DNA of 64,000 nucleotides from Halorubrum lacusprofundi ATCC 49239 (GTDB lineage: Archaea > Halobacteriota > Halobacteria > Halobacteriales > Haloferacaceae): NCBI RefSeq assembly GCF_000022205.1, contig NC_012029.1, positions 248,001-312,000 of the forward strand. The letters run 5' to 3'. Under the pieces are notes generated by a model that searched no databases, was not told the origin of the DNA, and worked only from the letters and a program-made list of their open reading frames with translations. The stretch's first letter is position 1, and every line of letters begins with the position of its first letter. Made by a program: the position numbers and the translations under genes. Shown here in pieces: positions 1 to 8,421 of this stretch.

Positions 1-768
1 GTCGAGGATCGAACTGATGTACGGCGTGTAATCGCCCGTCTCCAGCGGCGGGAACTGTTCGGCGGTGAACTCGGCGTCGACACCGAGACCCGCACAGAAG
101 TCTTGGAAGTAGTCCCACGTCTCGTAGCCGAACGCGTAGTCGGGGCCGATCGTCGCCCACTCCGTGGCGTCGAGTTCGGCGGCGGTCAGTGCCGCCCCGT
201 AGATATCCTGCGAGAGGCTGTTGGAGTCGCGGAACACGTAGTCGTTGCCGACGGAGTCTTCGTGTTCGCCTTCGGGCGAGGTGACGAACGGAGTTGCCGC
301 GTGCGTGATCATGTACGGCATCTGGAGCTGTGCCGCCTGCGGCGCCACGGCCTGTGCGACGCCGCTGGAGTCTAGCCCGAACAACCCGTGGACGTTATCC
401 TCCTCGACGAGGCTCCGCATCTGCTGGATCGCCGTATCGGCGCTCGCCTCGGTGTCTCGGACGGTCACCTCCACGTCGCGTCCGTCGATGCCGCCGTTGT
501 CGTTGATCTCCGACTGGGCCATTTCGAGGCCCCGCTCGGCGGCCTCGCCGTACAGCGAGGCGAATCCGGAGAGAATGTACGTCGCCCCCAGCCGAACCAC
601 GTCGTCGTCGCCGCTCCCGCCCGAGCAGCCGGCCAACGCGACGGTCGCACCGGCGCCGGCGGCCTGCAGGAATCGTCGCCGACCGACCGGCGAGCGGCTT
701 TCCGAATTCGTCTCGATATCTCTGGTTCGGTTTCGCTTGTTTTCTTCATCCGGACTTGCAGTTACCAT
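1..768 (-). CDS. Branched-chain amino acid-type ABC transporter solute-binding lipoprotein (3' end outside window)
   Basis: The first 256 residues of a periplasmic-binding-fold type I protein are present; the rest lies beyond base 1. The N-terminus carries a Tat signal (GRRRFLQAAG) followed by an LAGC lipobox near residue 49, so it should be exported folded and lipid-anchored on the outer face of the membrane. After a Gly/Ser/Asp linker the sequence reads like LivJ/urea-type receptors (VVRLGATYILSG, then a region rich in GLFG and AVAPQAAQ). The start ATG at 768 is supported by a TATA-like box near 797-807 on the reverse strand, which predicts a leader of about 9 nt. It is divergent from the cobalamin operon. 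The ligand cannot be told from this part. Confidence 0.88.
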   Translation of the reverse strand, partial: MVTASPDEENKRNRTRDIETNSESRSPVGRRRFLQAAGAGATVALAGCSGGSGDDDVVRLGATYILSGFASLYGEAAERGLEMAQSEINDNGGIDGRDVEVTVRDTEASADTAIQQMRSLVEEDNVHGLFGLDSSGVAQAVAPQAAQLQMPYMITHAATPFVTSPEGEHEDSVGNDYVFRDSNSLSQDIYGAALTAAELDATEWATIGPDYAFGYETWDYFQDFCAGLGVDAEFTAEQFPPLETGDYTPYISSILD

Positions 769-796
769 TGTTAACGATTATCCGTGAGTGTCCGCC

Positions 797-807
797 CTAT
801 ATAAATA
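797..807 (-). promoter_or_regulatory. TATA-like box for the solute-binding protein
   Basis: The AT-rich run CTATATAAATA stands out in GC-rich surroundings and lies about 35 nt upstream of the ATG at 768 on the reverse strand. Haloarchaeal TATA boxes sit about 26 nt before the transcript start. Confidence 0.5.
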
Positions 808-1026
808 TTCAGGTCAATCATATGCACCGCTCCGTCTTTGAGTGGGGACCGGCAGCCGCTCGCTGCGTCACGGCTGCACCGCCGGGGGCGTCACCGTCTG
901 GTTGGGGCGAGTCCCGATCGATTAAAGTCAACTTGTGCTAATCAACCGCTAGTGGTTGTTACCGACCGAACGGGTGGTAGACGCGATCAACCGACCCAAA
1001 AACTCGACCGATCGGCGCAACGAGCC

Positions 1027-1032
1027 GGAGGT
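1027..1032 (+). promoter_or_regulatory. Shine-Dalgarno sequence before the first cobalamin gene
   Basis: GGAGGT lies 5 nt before the GTG at 1038. It supports that GTG as the start and implies a transcript with a leader, unlike the many leaderless genes in this window. No clear TATA box was found nearby; AT-rich stretches occur at 919-935 and near 1000. Confidence 0.5.
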
Positions 1033-1037
1033 ACGGC

Positions 1038-2108
1038 GTGACCGACGTGACCCTCGCGGTCGTCGCGGGGACGACTGCAACCGCCGCGATCGACGGGATC
1101 AGCGCCGCGGGCGCGGATCCGGAACTCCGGAAACACACCCCGAGCGCCGACATTGAGATCGTCGCCGACGGGCGGCCCGCACCCGACTCGGTGGTCCCAG
1201 TCAGCCCCTCGGGCTGTCCGACCCCCGCGGTCGTCACCCGAGCCGTGCGCGAGCTCGTCGGGTTCGAGTTCGTCGGGGTCGACGCCGGCCTCGCGGTCCC
1301 GACGGCCCCGACGGGGGCGCAGGTCCTCGACGCGGGTGCCGCGCCCGGCGGCGACGTGCGCGACCCGGAGCCCGTCCCGGACGCCGCGGCGATCTTCGAG
1401 GCGGCGCGCGGACTGGTGCCGGAGATAGTGGAGAGTCGGACGAACGCGTCCGACGGCGACGATGTCGACGCCGACGACGATCGCGAACTCCTCGTCGCCG
1501 AGACGATCCCCGGCGGCACGACGACCGCGCTCGGCGTCCTCACCGCGCTCGGCGAGCGCCCGGCCGTCTCTTCGTCGCTGCCGGCGAACCCCCTTGGAAC
1601 CAAGCGAGCGGTCGTCGACGAGGGGCTGGCCGCCAGCGAGATCGCCGCTGGTGACGCGGCCGACGACCCGCTCGACGCGCTCCGGCTGATGGGCGACCCC
1701 GTGCTCGCCGCGGCCGCCGGCCTCGTGGTCGGCGCGGTCGAGCGCGGCGTGCCGGTCACGCTCGCGGGCGGCACCCAAATGGCGACGGTCGCCGCGCTCG
1801 CCCGGCACGCGGGCGTGGAGGGCCGACTCCCGCTCGCGACGACCTCGTTCGTCGCCGACGACCCCTCCGCGGACGTGGGCGCGCTCGCGGACGATCTCGG
1901 GCTGACGCTCGCCGCGACCGACCCGGCGTTCGGCGAGAGCGACCACCCGGCGATGGCGGCGTACGCCCGCGGCGAGGCGAAGGAGGGCGTCGGGATGGGC
2001 GGCGCGTTGGCGCTCTCCGAGCGCGCCGGCGTCCCCGCGGGCGACGTGCGCGACCGGGTCGCTGCACTCACCGACCGCCTGCTGGCCGAGCGGGAGTCCC
2101 CGTCATGA
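1038..2108 (+). CDS. cobT: CobT-like nicotinate-nucleotide:dimethylbenzimidazole phosphoribosyltransferase
   Basis: A 356-residue protein resembling the archaeal CobT-like family (TIGR00303/UPF0284), thought to transfer phosphoribose from nicotinate mononucleotide to the lower-ligand base and so make the alpha-ribazole phosphate used by CobS. Visible family features are the glycine-rich [12 protein letters not shown] segment near residue 155 and the [12 protein letters not shown] segment near residue 240. It starts with GTG preceded by GGAGGT. Its stop overlaps the next start by 4 nt (ATGA), so it opens a translationally coupled operon. The lower base in haloarchaea is not certain, so the exact substrate is inferred. 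Confidence 0.85.
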   Translation: MTDVTLAVVAGTTATAAIDGISAAGADPELRKHTPSADIEIVADGRPAPDSVVPVSPSGCPTPAVVTRAVRELVGFEFVGVDAGLAVPTAPTGAQVLDAGAAPGGDVRDPEPVPDAAAIFEAARGLVPEIVESRTNASDGDDVDADDDRELLVAETIPGGTTTALGVLTALGERPAVSSSLPANPLGTKRAVVDEGLAASEIAAGDAADDPLDALRLMGDPVLAAAAGLVVGAVERGVPVTLAGGTQMATVAALARHAGVEGRLPLATTSFVADDPSADVGALADDLGLTLAATDPAFGESDHPAMAAYARGEAKEGVGMGGALALSERAGVPAGDVRDRVAALTDRLLAERESPS

Positions 2109-3415
2109 AGGGCCTCGTCCTCGGTGGCACCGCTTCCGGGGTCGGCAAGACTGTCGCGACGCTCGCGACGATCCGGGCGCTGGAAGACGCCGGCCACGCC
2201 GTCCAGCCGGCGAAGGCAGGGCCGGACTTCATCGACCCGAGCCACCACGAGCGCGTGACGGGGCGTCCCTCGCGCACGCTCGACCTGTGGTTACAGGGTG
2301 AGGACGGACTTCGTCGGAACTACGCCCGCGGCGAGGGCGACGTCTGCGTCGTCGAGGGCGCCATGGGGCTGTACGACGGCGACGGGTCGAGCACGGCCGC
2401 GGTCGCCGAGACGCTCGGCCTTCCGGTCGTGCTCGTGGTCGACGCGAGCGCCGGCATGGAGAGCGTCGCGGCGACCGCACTCGGCTTCCGGGCGTACGCC
2501 GACCGGATCGGCCGCGGCATCGACGTGGTCGGCGTGATCGCCCAGCGCGCGCACGGCGGGCGCCACGCCGACGGAATCCGCGAGGCGCTCCCGGACGACC
2601 TCACGTACTTCGGCCGAATTCCGCCGAACGACGACCTCGCGGTACCCGACCGCCACCTCGGCCTACACATGGGCGACGAGTCGCCCGTGCCCGACGACGC
2701 GCTCGACGCGGCCGCGGAGGGACTCCGGACTGAGCGGCTCGTCGATATCTCGCGGGAGCCGGCGGGTGCGTTGGAGCCAGCGACAGCGGTCGAGTCGACC
2801 GACGGCGACCGCCCCCGCGTTGCGGTCGCCCGCGACGACGCCTTCCGGTTCATGTATCCAGCGACGATCGAACGCCTGCGCGAGCGAGCGACGGTGGAGC
2901 CGTTCGCGCCGATCGCGGGCGATTCCCTCCCGCCCTGTGACGGCGTCTACCTCCCCGGCGGTTACCCGGAGCTGCACGCCGCAGAACTGGCGATGAGCCC
3001 GGCGCTTGACGAGGTCGCGAGCGCGGCCGCCGAGGGGACTCCCGTGCTCGGCGAGTGCGGCGGGCTGATGGCGCTCGCCGAGTCGCTGACGACGGTCGAC
3101 GGCGAGACGCACGCGATGGCCGGCGTCCTCCCGGCCGACGTGCGAATGTGCGACCGGTATCAGGCGCTCGATCACGTCGAACTTCGGGCGACGCGGGACG
3201 CGCCGACGGCGTCGGCGGGGTCGACCCTGCGGGGTCACGAGTTCCACTACTCGACAGCCGAGATCGGGACCGACGCCCGGTTCGCCTTCGACGTCGAGCG
3301 CGGGACAGGGATCGACGGCGACAACGATGGCCTGATCGAACACCAAACGCTCGGAACGTACTGTCACGTCCACCCCGAAAGCGGGGCGTTCGACGCGTTT
3401 CTCGACGGACTGTGA
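2105..3415 (+). CDS. cbiA: Cobyrinic acid a,c-diamide synthase
   Basis: A glutamine- and ATP-dependent amidase that amidates the a and c side chains of cobyrinic acid. The 436-residue protein has the usual two-part layout. The N-terminal dethiobiotin-synthetase-like ATPase carries a P-loop at residues 7-16 ([10 protein letters not shown]) and the family segment [10 protein letters not shown]. The C-terminal class I glutaminase-like domain has its nucleophile Cys318 in GECGG and a late histidine-bearing segment ([10 protein letters not shown]). The length is normal for CbiA/CobB. It overlaps cobT by 4 nt and runs directly into cbiB. Confidence 0.93.
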   Translation: MKGLVLGGTASGVGKTVATLATIRALEDAGHAVQPAKAGPDFIDPSHHERVTGRPSRTLDLWLQGEDGLRRNYARGEGDVCVVEGAMGLYDGDGSSTAAVAETLGLPVVLVVDASAGMESVAATALGFRAYADRIGRGIDVVGVIAQRAHGGRHADGIREALPDDLTYFGRIPPNDDLAVPDRHLGLHMGDESPVPDDALDAAAEGLRTERLVDISREPAGALEPATAVESTDGDRPRVAVARDDAFRFMYPATIERLRERATVEPFAPIAGDSLPPCDGVYLPGGYPELHAAELAMSPALDEVASAAAEGTPVLGECGGLMALAESLTTVDGETHAMAGVLPADVRMCDRYQALDHVELRATRDAPTASAGSTLRGHEFHYSTAEIGTDARFAFDVERGTGIDGDNDGLIEHQTLGTYCHVHPESGAFDAFLDGL

Positions 3416-3420
3416 TCGCG

Positions 3421-4425
3421 ATGGCGACTGCTCCCCTCCTTACCCCCGTACTCGCCTCCCTCGCCACGCTGGCGATCGCGGTCGCCCTCGACCTCGCGCT
3501 CGCGGAGCCACCCGCCCGAGTCCACCCCGTCGCGCTGTTCGGGTCGGTCGTCGGTCGGTTCGACCGCTCGTGGTCGCGCCCCCGGCTCGTCGGCGTCGCG
3601 GTCGCGGTCGGGCTCCCGATCGGTGTCGCGGCGTTTGCGGGCGGGATCGTCGCAGCCGCCTCCTTCGCTCTTCCCGCCTTCTCCGCCCTCCCCGTTCTCG
3701 TCGCCGGAACGATCCTCTTCACGACCGTCAGCCTCCGAATGCTGCTGGCGACGACCGCCGAGGTCGTCGAACTGACGGAAACGGATCCGGACGCGGCCCG
3801 GGAATCGGTGCGCGCGCTCGCGGGCCGGGACGCGACCGACCTCTCCCCGGCCGACCTCCGGAGCGCGGCCGTCGAGAGCGCGGCCGAGAACCTCGCCGAC
3901 GGGTTCGTCGCGCCCCTCGGCGGGTTCGCGCTCGGAGCGACGGTCGGACTCGCGGTCGGCGGTTCCGAAGTCGCGCTCCCGCTTGCCGCGGGGGTTGCCG
4001 CCGCGGTCTGGGTGAAGGCCGTCAACACGCTCGACTCGATGCTCGGCTACCGCTCGAAGCCGGTCGGGTGGGCGAGCGCTCGGCTCGACGACGCCGTGAT
4101 GTTCCTCCCGGCCCGCGTGACCGCCGGCTGTCTTTCGGTCGCGGCCGGATCGATCGAAGCCCTCCGCTGGGCCGCATCGTGGGCCGGGAAGCCCGGATCG
4201 CCGAACTCCGGGTGGCCGATGGCGACCGCCGCGGCCGCGCTCGACGTGCGACTGGAGAAACCCGGTCACTACGTCCTCAACCCGGACGCGAGCCCGCCCA
4301 GCGTCGTCGACGCGGAGCGGGCGGTACGGCTCGTCGGCGTTTCCGGCGGGGTCGCGGTCGCTCTCGCGGCGGGATGGCTACTCGCGACAAGATGGCTCCC
4401 GGCTCCTGCGGGGGTGATCGGATGA
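3421..4425 (+). CDS. cbiB: Adenosylcobinamide-phosphate synthase CbiB
   Basis: An integral membrane enzyme that joins the aminopropanol phosphate arm (made by CobD) to adenosylcobyric acid. The 334-residue protein opens with the family pattern ALDLALAEPPARVHPVALFG, has several hydrophobic segments, and contains the conserved VKAVNTLDSMLGYRS and the following ASARLDD region. ATG 3421 is chosen; an in-frame GTG at 3412 overlaps the cbiA stop and is also possible. A much longer open frame begins upstream, but it lies inside cbiA and lacks homology. The stop overlaps the cobS start by 4 nt (ATGA at 4422). Confidence 0.92.
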   Translation: MATAPLLTPVLASLATLAIAVALDLALAEPPARVHPVALFGSVVGRFDRSWSRPRLVGVAVAVGLPIGVAAFAGGIVAAASFALPAFSALPVLVAGTILFTTVSLRMLLATTAEVVELTETDPDAARESVRALAGRDATDLSPADLRSAAVESAAENLADGFVAPLGGFALGATVGLAVGGSEVALPLAAGVAAAVWVKAVNTLDSMLGYRSKPVGWASARLDDAVMFLPARVTAGCLSVAAGSIEALRWAASWAGKPGSPNSGWPMATAAAALDVRLEKPGHYVLNPDASPPSVVDAERAVRLVGVSGGVAVALAAGWLLATRWLPAPAGVIG

Positions 4426-5195
4426 TCCTGACCGCGCTCCGCGGGGCGCTCGGCTTCCTCACCCGAATCCCGGTCGGCCGCGACGAGGCGGCGTGGGCGG
4501 CGTTCGCGCGGTCGCCGTGGACGTTCCCGGTCGTCGGGTACCTCGTCGGCGGGCTCGTTGCCCTCTCCCTGTTCGTGCCTGCGCCCGCCCCTACGGTCGC
4601 GCTCGCGTTCGTCCTCGCCGTCTACGCCGTCACTGGGATCGGTCACCTCGACGGCGTGGCCGACATCGGCGACGCCGCGGCCGTCCACGGGGACCGCGAG
4701 GAGCGCCGGCGCGTGCTGAAAGACTCCGCGCTCGGCGTCGGCGGGACGGTCGCGCTCGCGCTCGTCGTGCTCGGGCTGGCGACCGCCGCGCTCGGACTGG
4801 TCGAGGTTGCGGCGACCGCGGGGGACGGGGGACCTCTCCCCCCTGTGATCGGAATCGTTGTCGCCGCCGAGGTCGGCGCGAAGGCCGCGACGGCGACGCT
4901 CGTCTGCGTCGGGGACGCGCCCCACGAAGGGCTCGGCTCCGCGCTGACCGGCGAGTCGTCTCCCGGCGCGACGCTCTCGGTCTTCGCGCTGGCGGCGCCG
5001 GCCGCCCTACTCACGTGGCCTCAGGTCCTACCGGGTCTCGCGGCGCTTCTTGTTGCGCTGGCGACGGCGGCGCTCGTCGCCCGGTGGTCCCGCCGACGAC
5101 TCGGCGGCGTCTCCGGCGACGTGCTCGGCGCGACCACCGAACTCGCGCGGGTCGCCGCGCTGCACGCGGGGGTGATCGCGTGGACGCGCTTCTGA
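4422..5195 (+). CDS. cobS: Cobalamin synthase CobS (adenosylcobinamide-GDP ribazoletransferase)
   Basis: A membrane enzyme that joins adenosylcobinamide-GDP to alpha-ribazole (phosphate), the closing step of nucleotide-loop assembly. The 257-residue protein starts with the family pattern RGALGFLTRIPVG and has the conserved acidic signature GHLDGVADIGDA at about residues 74-85, followed by alternating hydrophobic segments. The start ATG at 4422 overlaps the cbiB stop. It overlaps the following cobY by 16 nt. Confidence 0.92.
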   Translation: MILTALRGALGFLTRIPVGRDEAAWAAFARSPWTFPVVGYLVGGLVALSLFVPAPAPTVALAFVLAVYAVTGIGHLDGVADIGDAAAVHGDREERRRVLKDSALGVGGTVALALVVLGLATAALGLVEVAATAGDGGPLPPVIGIVVAAEVGAKAATATLVCVGDAPHEGLGSALTGESSPGATLSVFALAAPAALLTWPQVLPGLAALLVALATAALVARWSRRRLGGVSGDVLGATTELARVAALHAGVIAWTRF

Positions 5196-5848
5196 TGTGC
5201 GGCGGCCGCGGCACCCGCCTCGGCGGCGAGACGGAGAAGCCCCTCCGAGAGATCACGGGGCGGCCGATGGTCGACCGCGTGCTCGACGCGCTCGTCGAGA
5301 GCCGGATCGAGACGACCCATACAATCGTCTCTCCGCACGCGACGCGTACGCGGGAGCGCCTCGCTGCGCGGGCGAACGATTCCCCGTCGCTGTCGATAGT
5401 CGACGCGCCGGGGAACGGCTACGTCGCCGACCTGCAGTACGCGATGGGAACTGTCGGCGCGGGCGGAGCGCCCCTCCTGACGGTCGCCGCTGACCTCCCG
5501 CTTTTGGACGGCGCGGCGGTGAACGCGGTTCTCGACGCGGCCCGCACCGCCGACGGCGACTCGCTCACCGTCTGTGTACCGGCGGCCCGCAAGCGCGAAC
5601 TGGGCGTCAGCGCGGACGCGACGACCGAGATCGACGGTCGCGAGGTCGTTCCGGCCGGGATCAACGTCGTGGGCGGGAGCGACACATCCGAACGGGACGA
5701 CGGCGAGGATTCGACCGCCGACCACGGCGGCGCCGTCCACCTCACCGACGACGCCCGACTCGCCGTCAACGTCAACTACCCGTCGGACGTGCGGACCGCA
5801 GAGCGGCTACTGAACAGCGATTCAACGGGATACCACACCGACCAATGA
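5180..5848 (+). CDS. cobY: GTP:adenosylcobinamide-phosphate guanylyltransferase CobY
   Basis: The archaeal replacement for bacterial CobU, transferring GMP from GTP to adenosylcobinamide phosphate. The 222-residue protein starts at a GTG inside the cobS coding region. Its N-terminal nucleotidyltransferase motif MCGGRGTRLGGETEKPL (residues 6-22) is the MobA/CobY-type GTP site, and TVAADLPLLD near residue 100 supplies the metal-binding acidic residues. A 30-residue acidic, low-complexity stretch near the C-terminus is probably a haloarchaeal addition. The stop overlaps cobD by 4 nt. Confidence 0.9.
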   Translation: MDALLMCGGRGTRLGGETEKPLREITGRPMVDRVLDALVESRIETTHTIVSPHATRTRERLAARANDSPSLSIVDAPGNGYVADLQYAMGTVGAGGAPLLTVAADLPLLDGAAVNAVLDAARTADGDSLTVCVPAARKRELGVSADATTEIDGREVVPAGINVVGGSDTSERDDGEDSTADHGGAVHLTDDARLAVNVNYPSDVRTAERLLNSDSTGYHTDQ

Positions 5849-6906
5849 ACCTCGACACCGCGCTCGACCTCGAACGCGAACCGCACGGCAGCAGCGACGA
5901 CCCCGACCCGCTGGATTTCTCGGCGAACATCAACCCCGAGGTTCCGCCGGGCGTTGAGGAGGCGTACCGCGAGGCGTTCGCGGCCGCGCGGTCGTACCCG
6001 GTCGAGCCGCCCGAGTCGTTCCGCGAGGCCGCCGCCGAGTACGTCGACTGCGACCCGGACGCGGTCGTGCCGACGCCGGGTGGACTCGCCGCGATCCGCG
6101 CGGCGATCGCGCTCGCGGTCGATCCGGGGGACACCGCCCTGATTCCGGCACCGAGCTTCGGCGAGTACGCCCGCGAGGTGCGACTGCAGGGCGGCGAGCC
6201 CGCCTTCGTCGCTGCCGACGCGGTCCTCGACGCCGACCCGGCGGACCACGCGCTCGCGGTCGTCTGCGCCCCGAACAACCCCACGGGGACCGACTACGAG
6301 CGCGCGGAGCTGGAGGGGTTCGCGGCGCGGTGCCGCGCGGCCGACACGCTCCTGCTCGTCGACGAGGCGTTCCGCGGGTTCACCGATCGCCCCTCGCTCG
6401 CGGGGGAGGAGGGCGTCGTCGTCGCCCGGTCGCTGACGAAGCTGTTCGGGCTCCCCGGGATCCGGGCGGGGTTCGCGGTCGCGACGGGCAAGTTCGGCGC
6501 GGCGCTGGAGCGCGCTCGACGGCCGTGGAACGTGAGCGTTCCGGCGCTGGCGACCGGTGCGCACTGCATGCGGCAGGGGGGATTTATAAGGAGAACCCGC
6601 GAGCGCATTCGCTCGGAGCGGTCGCGGATGGCCGCGACGCTTGCGGAGCGGTACGACGTGGCCCCCTCCGAGGCGCCGTTTCTGCTGCTCGACGTGGGAG
6701 AGGGGGAGAGGGGGCGGTCCGTTGAGCAGGCCGTGGCCGACGCCCGCGACCGCGGCGTCGCGATTCGGGACGCAACCACCTTCCGCGGGCTCGACTCGCA
6801 CGTCCGGGTCGCGGTGCGCCGGCCCGCCGAGAACGACCGCCTGCTGGCGGCGCTGGGCGTTGGCGACGGGACGGCGACCGACCCCTCGGAGGCCGACGAT
6901 GTTTGA
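5845..6906 (+). CDS. cobD: L-threonine-O-3-phosphate decarboxylase CobD (PLP enzyme)
   Basis: A class I/II aminotransferase-fold, pyridoxal-phosphate enzyme that decarboxylates threonine phosphate to aminopropanol phosphate for CbiB. The 353-residue protein shows LDFSANINPEVPPGV near the start, the PNNPTG motif near residue 140, the acid of DEAFRGF, and the probable cofactor lysine Lys199 in RSLTKLFG. Histidinol-phosphate aminotransferase is the nearest alternative, but the SANINP start and operon position favour CobD. The codons around 6581-6590 (GGATTTATAA) look like a TATA box inside the gene. It overlaps cbiZ by 8 nt. Confidence 0.88.
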   Translation: MNLDTALDLEREPHGSSDDPDPLDFSANINPEVPPGVEEAYREAFAAARSYPVEPPESFREAAAEYVDCDPDAVVPTPGGLAAIRAAIALAVDPGDTALIPAPSFGEYAREVRLQGGEPAFVAADAVLDADPADHALAVVCAPNNPTGTDYERAELEGFAARCRAADTLLLVDEAFRGFTDRPSLAGEEGVVVARSLTKLFGLPGIRAGFAVATGKFGAALERARRPWNVSVPALATGAHCMRQGGFIRRTRERIRSERSRMAATLAERYDVAPSEAPFLLLDVGEGERGRSVEQAVADARDRGVAIRDATTFRGLDSHVRVAVRRPAENDRLLAALGVGDGTATDPSEADDV

Positions 6907-7645
6907 GGCGGCCGTGCGCGATGGCGTGCTCCGCCTGCGCCGACCCGAGACGCGCTGGCTCTCCACCGGCTGGAACGGGGGCCGGTTGCGGGCCGACGCC
7001 GCCTACAACGTCTCGGTGCCGGAGGGGTTCGACCGGACCGACCTCGGCGCGTACCGCGACGAGCGGCTGGCGCGGGCGGGGTTTAAAAGTGAAGAGGACC
7101 CGCCAACCCTGTTCACCGGCGTTTCGATGGTCCACGCGTACGGCGCACGTCTCGGATCGGTCGTCGCGTACGCGACCGTCGGGCTGTCGAACCCGGCGAT
7201 GTTGCCGATGGATCCGACGGGAGTGACAGGAGCGACGGACGATGCTGGCGACTCGGAGCCCGGCGCCGCGGCGTCGACCGGGGAACCGCCCCGGCGACCC
7301 GGTACGGTCAACCTGGTAGTCGGAACGACGCGGCGGCTCGCCGACGGCGCGGCGGCGAACCTCGTCGCGGTCGCGGCCGAGGCGAAGGCCGCGACGTTGC
7401 TCGCGACGGCGGGCGTGCCGGGGACGACGAGCGACGCGGTGGTCGTCGGCGACGACCCGACCGGGGAGCCGGCGGCCTTCTCGGGCAGCGCCACTCCGGT
7501 CGGCGCGGCGGCCCGCGTCTGCGTCCGGGACGCGGTCCGCGCGAGCCTGCGGTCGCGGTACCCGGACGGCGACCTGCCCGGTCCGGCCGCCGACGCCGAG
7601 CACGGCGTCGTCGCCGACGAACGAGCGGAGGTTTTCGAGCTATGA
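6899..7645 (+). CDS. cbiZ: Adenosylcobinamide amidohydrolase CbiZ
   Basis: A salvage enzyme that cuts the aminopropanol arm off adenosylcobinamide, giving adenosylcobyric acid that re-enters the pathway at CbiB. The 248-residue protein has family features RWLSTGWNGG near residue 20, NVSVP, TGVSM near residue 75 and the C-terminal GTTSDAVVVG. A non-conserved Asp/Gly/Pro-rich insert lies near residues 105-135. Start ATG 6899 overlaps the cobD end. The archaeal CbiZ salvage route is established knowledge; that this organism imports cobinamide is inferred. Confidence 0.88.
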   Translation: MFEAAVRDGVLRLRRPETRWLSTGWNGGRLRADAAYNVSVPEGFDRTDLGAYRDERLARAGFKSEEDPPTLFTGVSMVHAYGARLGSVVAYATVGLSNPAMLPMDPTGVTGATDDAGDSEPGAAASTGEPPRRPGTVNLVVGTTRRLADGAAANLVAVAAEAKAATLLATAGVPGTTSDAVVVGDDPTGEPAAFSGSATPVGAAARVCVRDAVRASLRSRYPDGDLPGPAADAEHGVVADERAEVFEL

Positions 7646-8400
7646 CAACAGACAACAACGACACCGACAGCACCACCGACGACGACGCAGACGCACCGAC
7701 GGACGGAGAACCGACCGAGAGCGACGAGAGCTCCGACCCCGCCGCCCGAACGCCCGGCGGGGGCTCGGCCCCCGAACCGGAGCCGATCGAGCCGGCCGCG
7801 CCCGAAGAGTTCGGGCTCGTGCAGGCGTGGTGGGGCGACGGGAAGGGGAAGACCACCGCGGCGATGGGGATGGGGTTCCGGGCCGCGGGCCACGGCTACC
7901 GCGTCCACATGCTCCAGTTCATGAAGGGCGGCGCCGACAGCGTCGAGGGCGTCAGGGGAGAGTACAACGCGATCGCCGCGATGCCGGGATTCAGCTACGA
8001 GAACGCCGGCCACTACGGCTGGCACGGACTCCTCGACGGCTCCGGCGACGACGAGCACGAGGCGAAGGCGAGCGCGGCGTTCGAGCGCGCGGAGGACCTC
8101 GTCGCGGGCGCGGCCGACGCCGACCTGGCCGCCCCGATCCCGCTCGACGGCGACCCCGACGACGGGGTCCACATGCTGATCCTCGACGAGGTGTTGTACG
8201 CGGCCGATCGCGGACTCGTCGACCCCGAGGAGGTCGTCGCGCTCGCGGAGTCGAAGCCGGAGACCCTCGAACTCGTCCTCACCGGAAGCCACGGCGAGCC
8301 CGACTACCTCGACGGGGTTGCCGACCTGATCACGAACGTCCGGAAGGACGCCCACCCGTTCGACGCGGGGCATCGCGCCCGGCGAGGGACGGAGTACTGA
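7642..8400 (+). CDS. cobA: Corrinoid adenosyltransferase, CobA/BtuR type
   Basis: Transfers the 5'-deoxyadenosyl group of ATP to reduced corrinoid. The P-loop GDGKGKTTAA begins at residue 65 and is followed by the family segments HMLQFMKGG, HMLILDEVLYA (acidic metal-binding motif) and LVLTGSHGEP. About 58 N-terminal residues, rich in Asp, Thr, Glu and Pro, precede the catalytic domain and are absent from bacterial CobA, whose usual length is about 200 residues; this tail looks like a disordered halophilic extension. It overlaps cbiZ by 4 nt and is followed 21 nt later by cbiP. Confidence 0.92.
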   Translation: MTTDNNDTDSTTDDDADAPTDGEPTESDESSDPAARTPGGGSAPEPEPIEPAAPEEFGLVQAWWGDGKGKTTAAMGMGFRAAGHGYRVHMLQFMKGGADSVEGVRGEYNAIAAMPGFSYENAGHYGWHGLLDGSGDDEHEAKASAAFERAEDLVAGAADADLAAPIPLDGDPDDGVHMLILDEVLYAADRGLVDPEEVVALAESKPETLELVLTGSHGEPDYLDGVADLITNVRKDAHPFDAGHRARRGTEY

Positions 8401-8421
8401 CGTGGCGCCGATCCGAGCCGC

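Noticed and set aside
769-1037. Possible cobalamin riboswitch upstream of the cobalamin operon
   Set aside because: The region has an inverted repeat at 943-958 and a ribosome binding site, but I could not find a B12-box or the expected multi-helix pattern, and such riboswitches are rare in archaea.
959-2248. 429-codon reverse-strand open frame opposite cobT
   Set aside because: A typical shadow frame of high-GC DNA: Arg/Ser/Pro-rich, no family resemblance, fully covered by a well-supported gene on the other strand.
3055-3420. Extended start of cbiB inside cbiA
   Set aside because: The extra residues are Arg-rich and out-of-frame cbiA sequence; the family start follows the cbiA stop.
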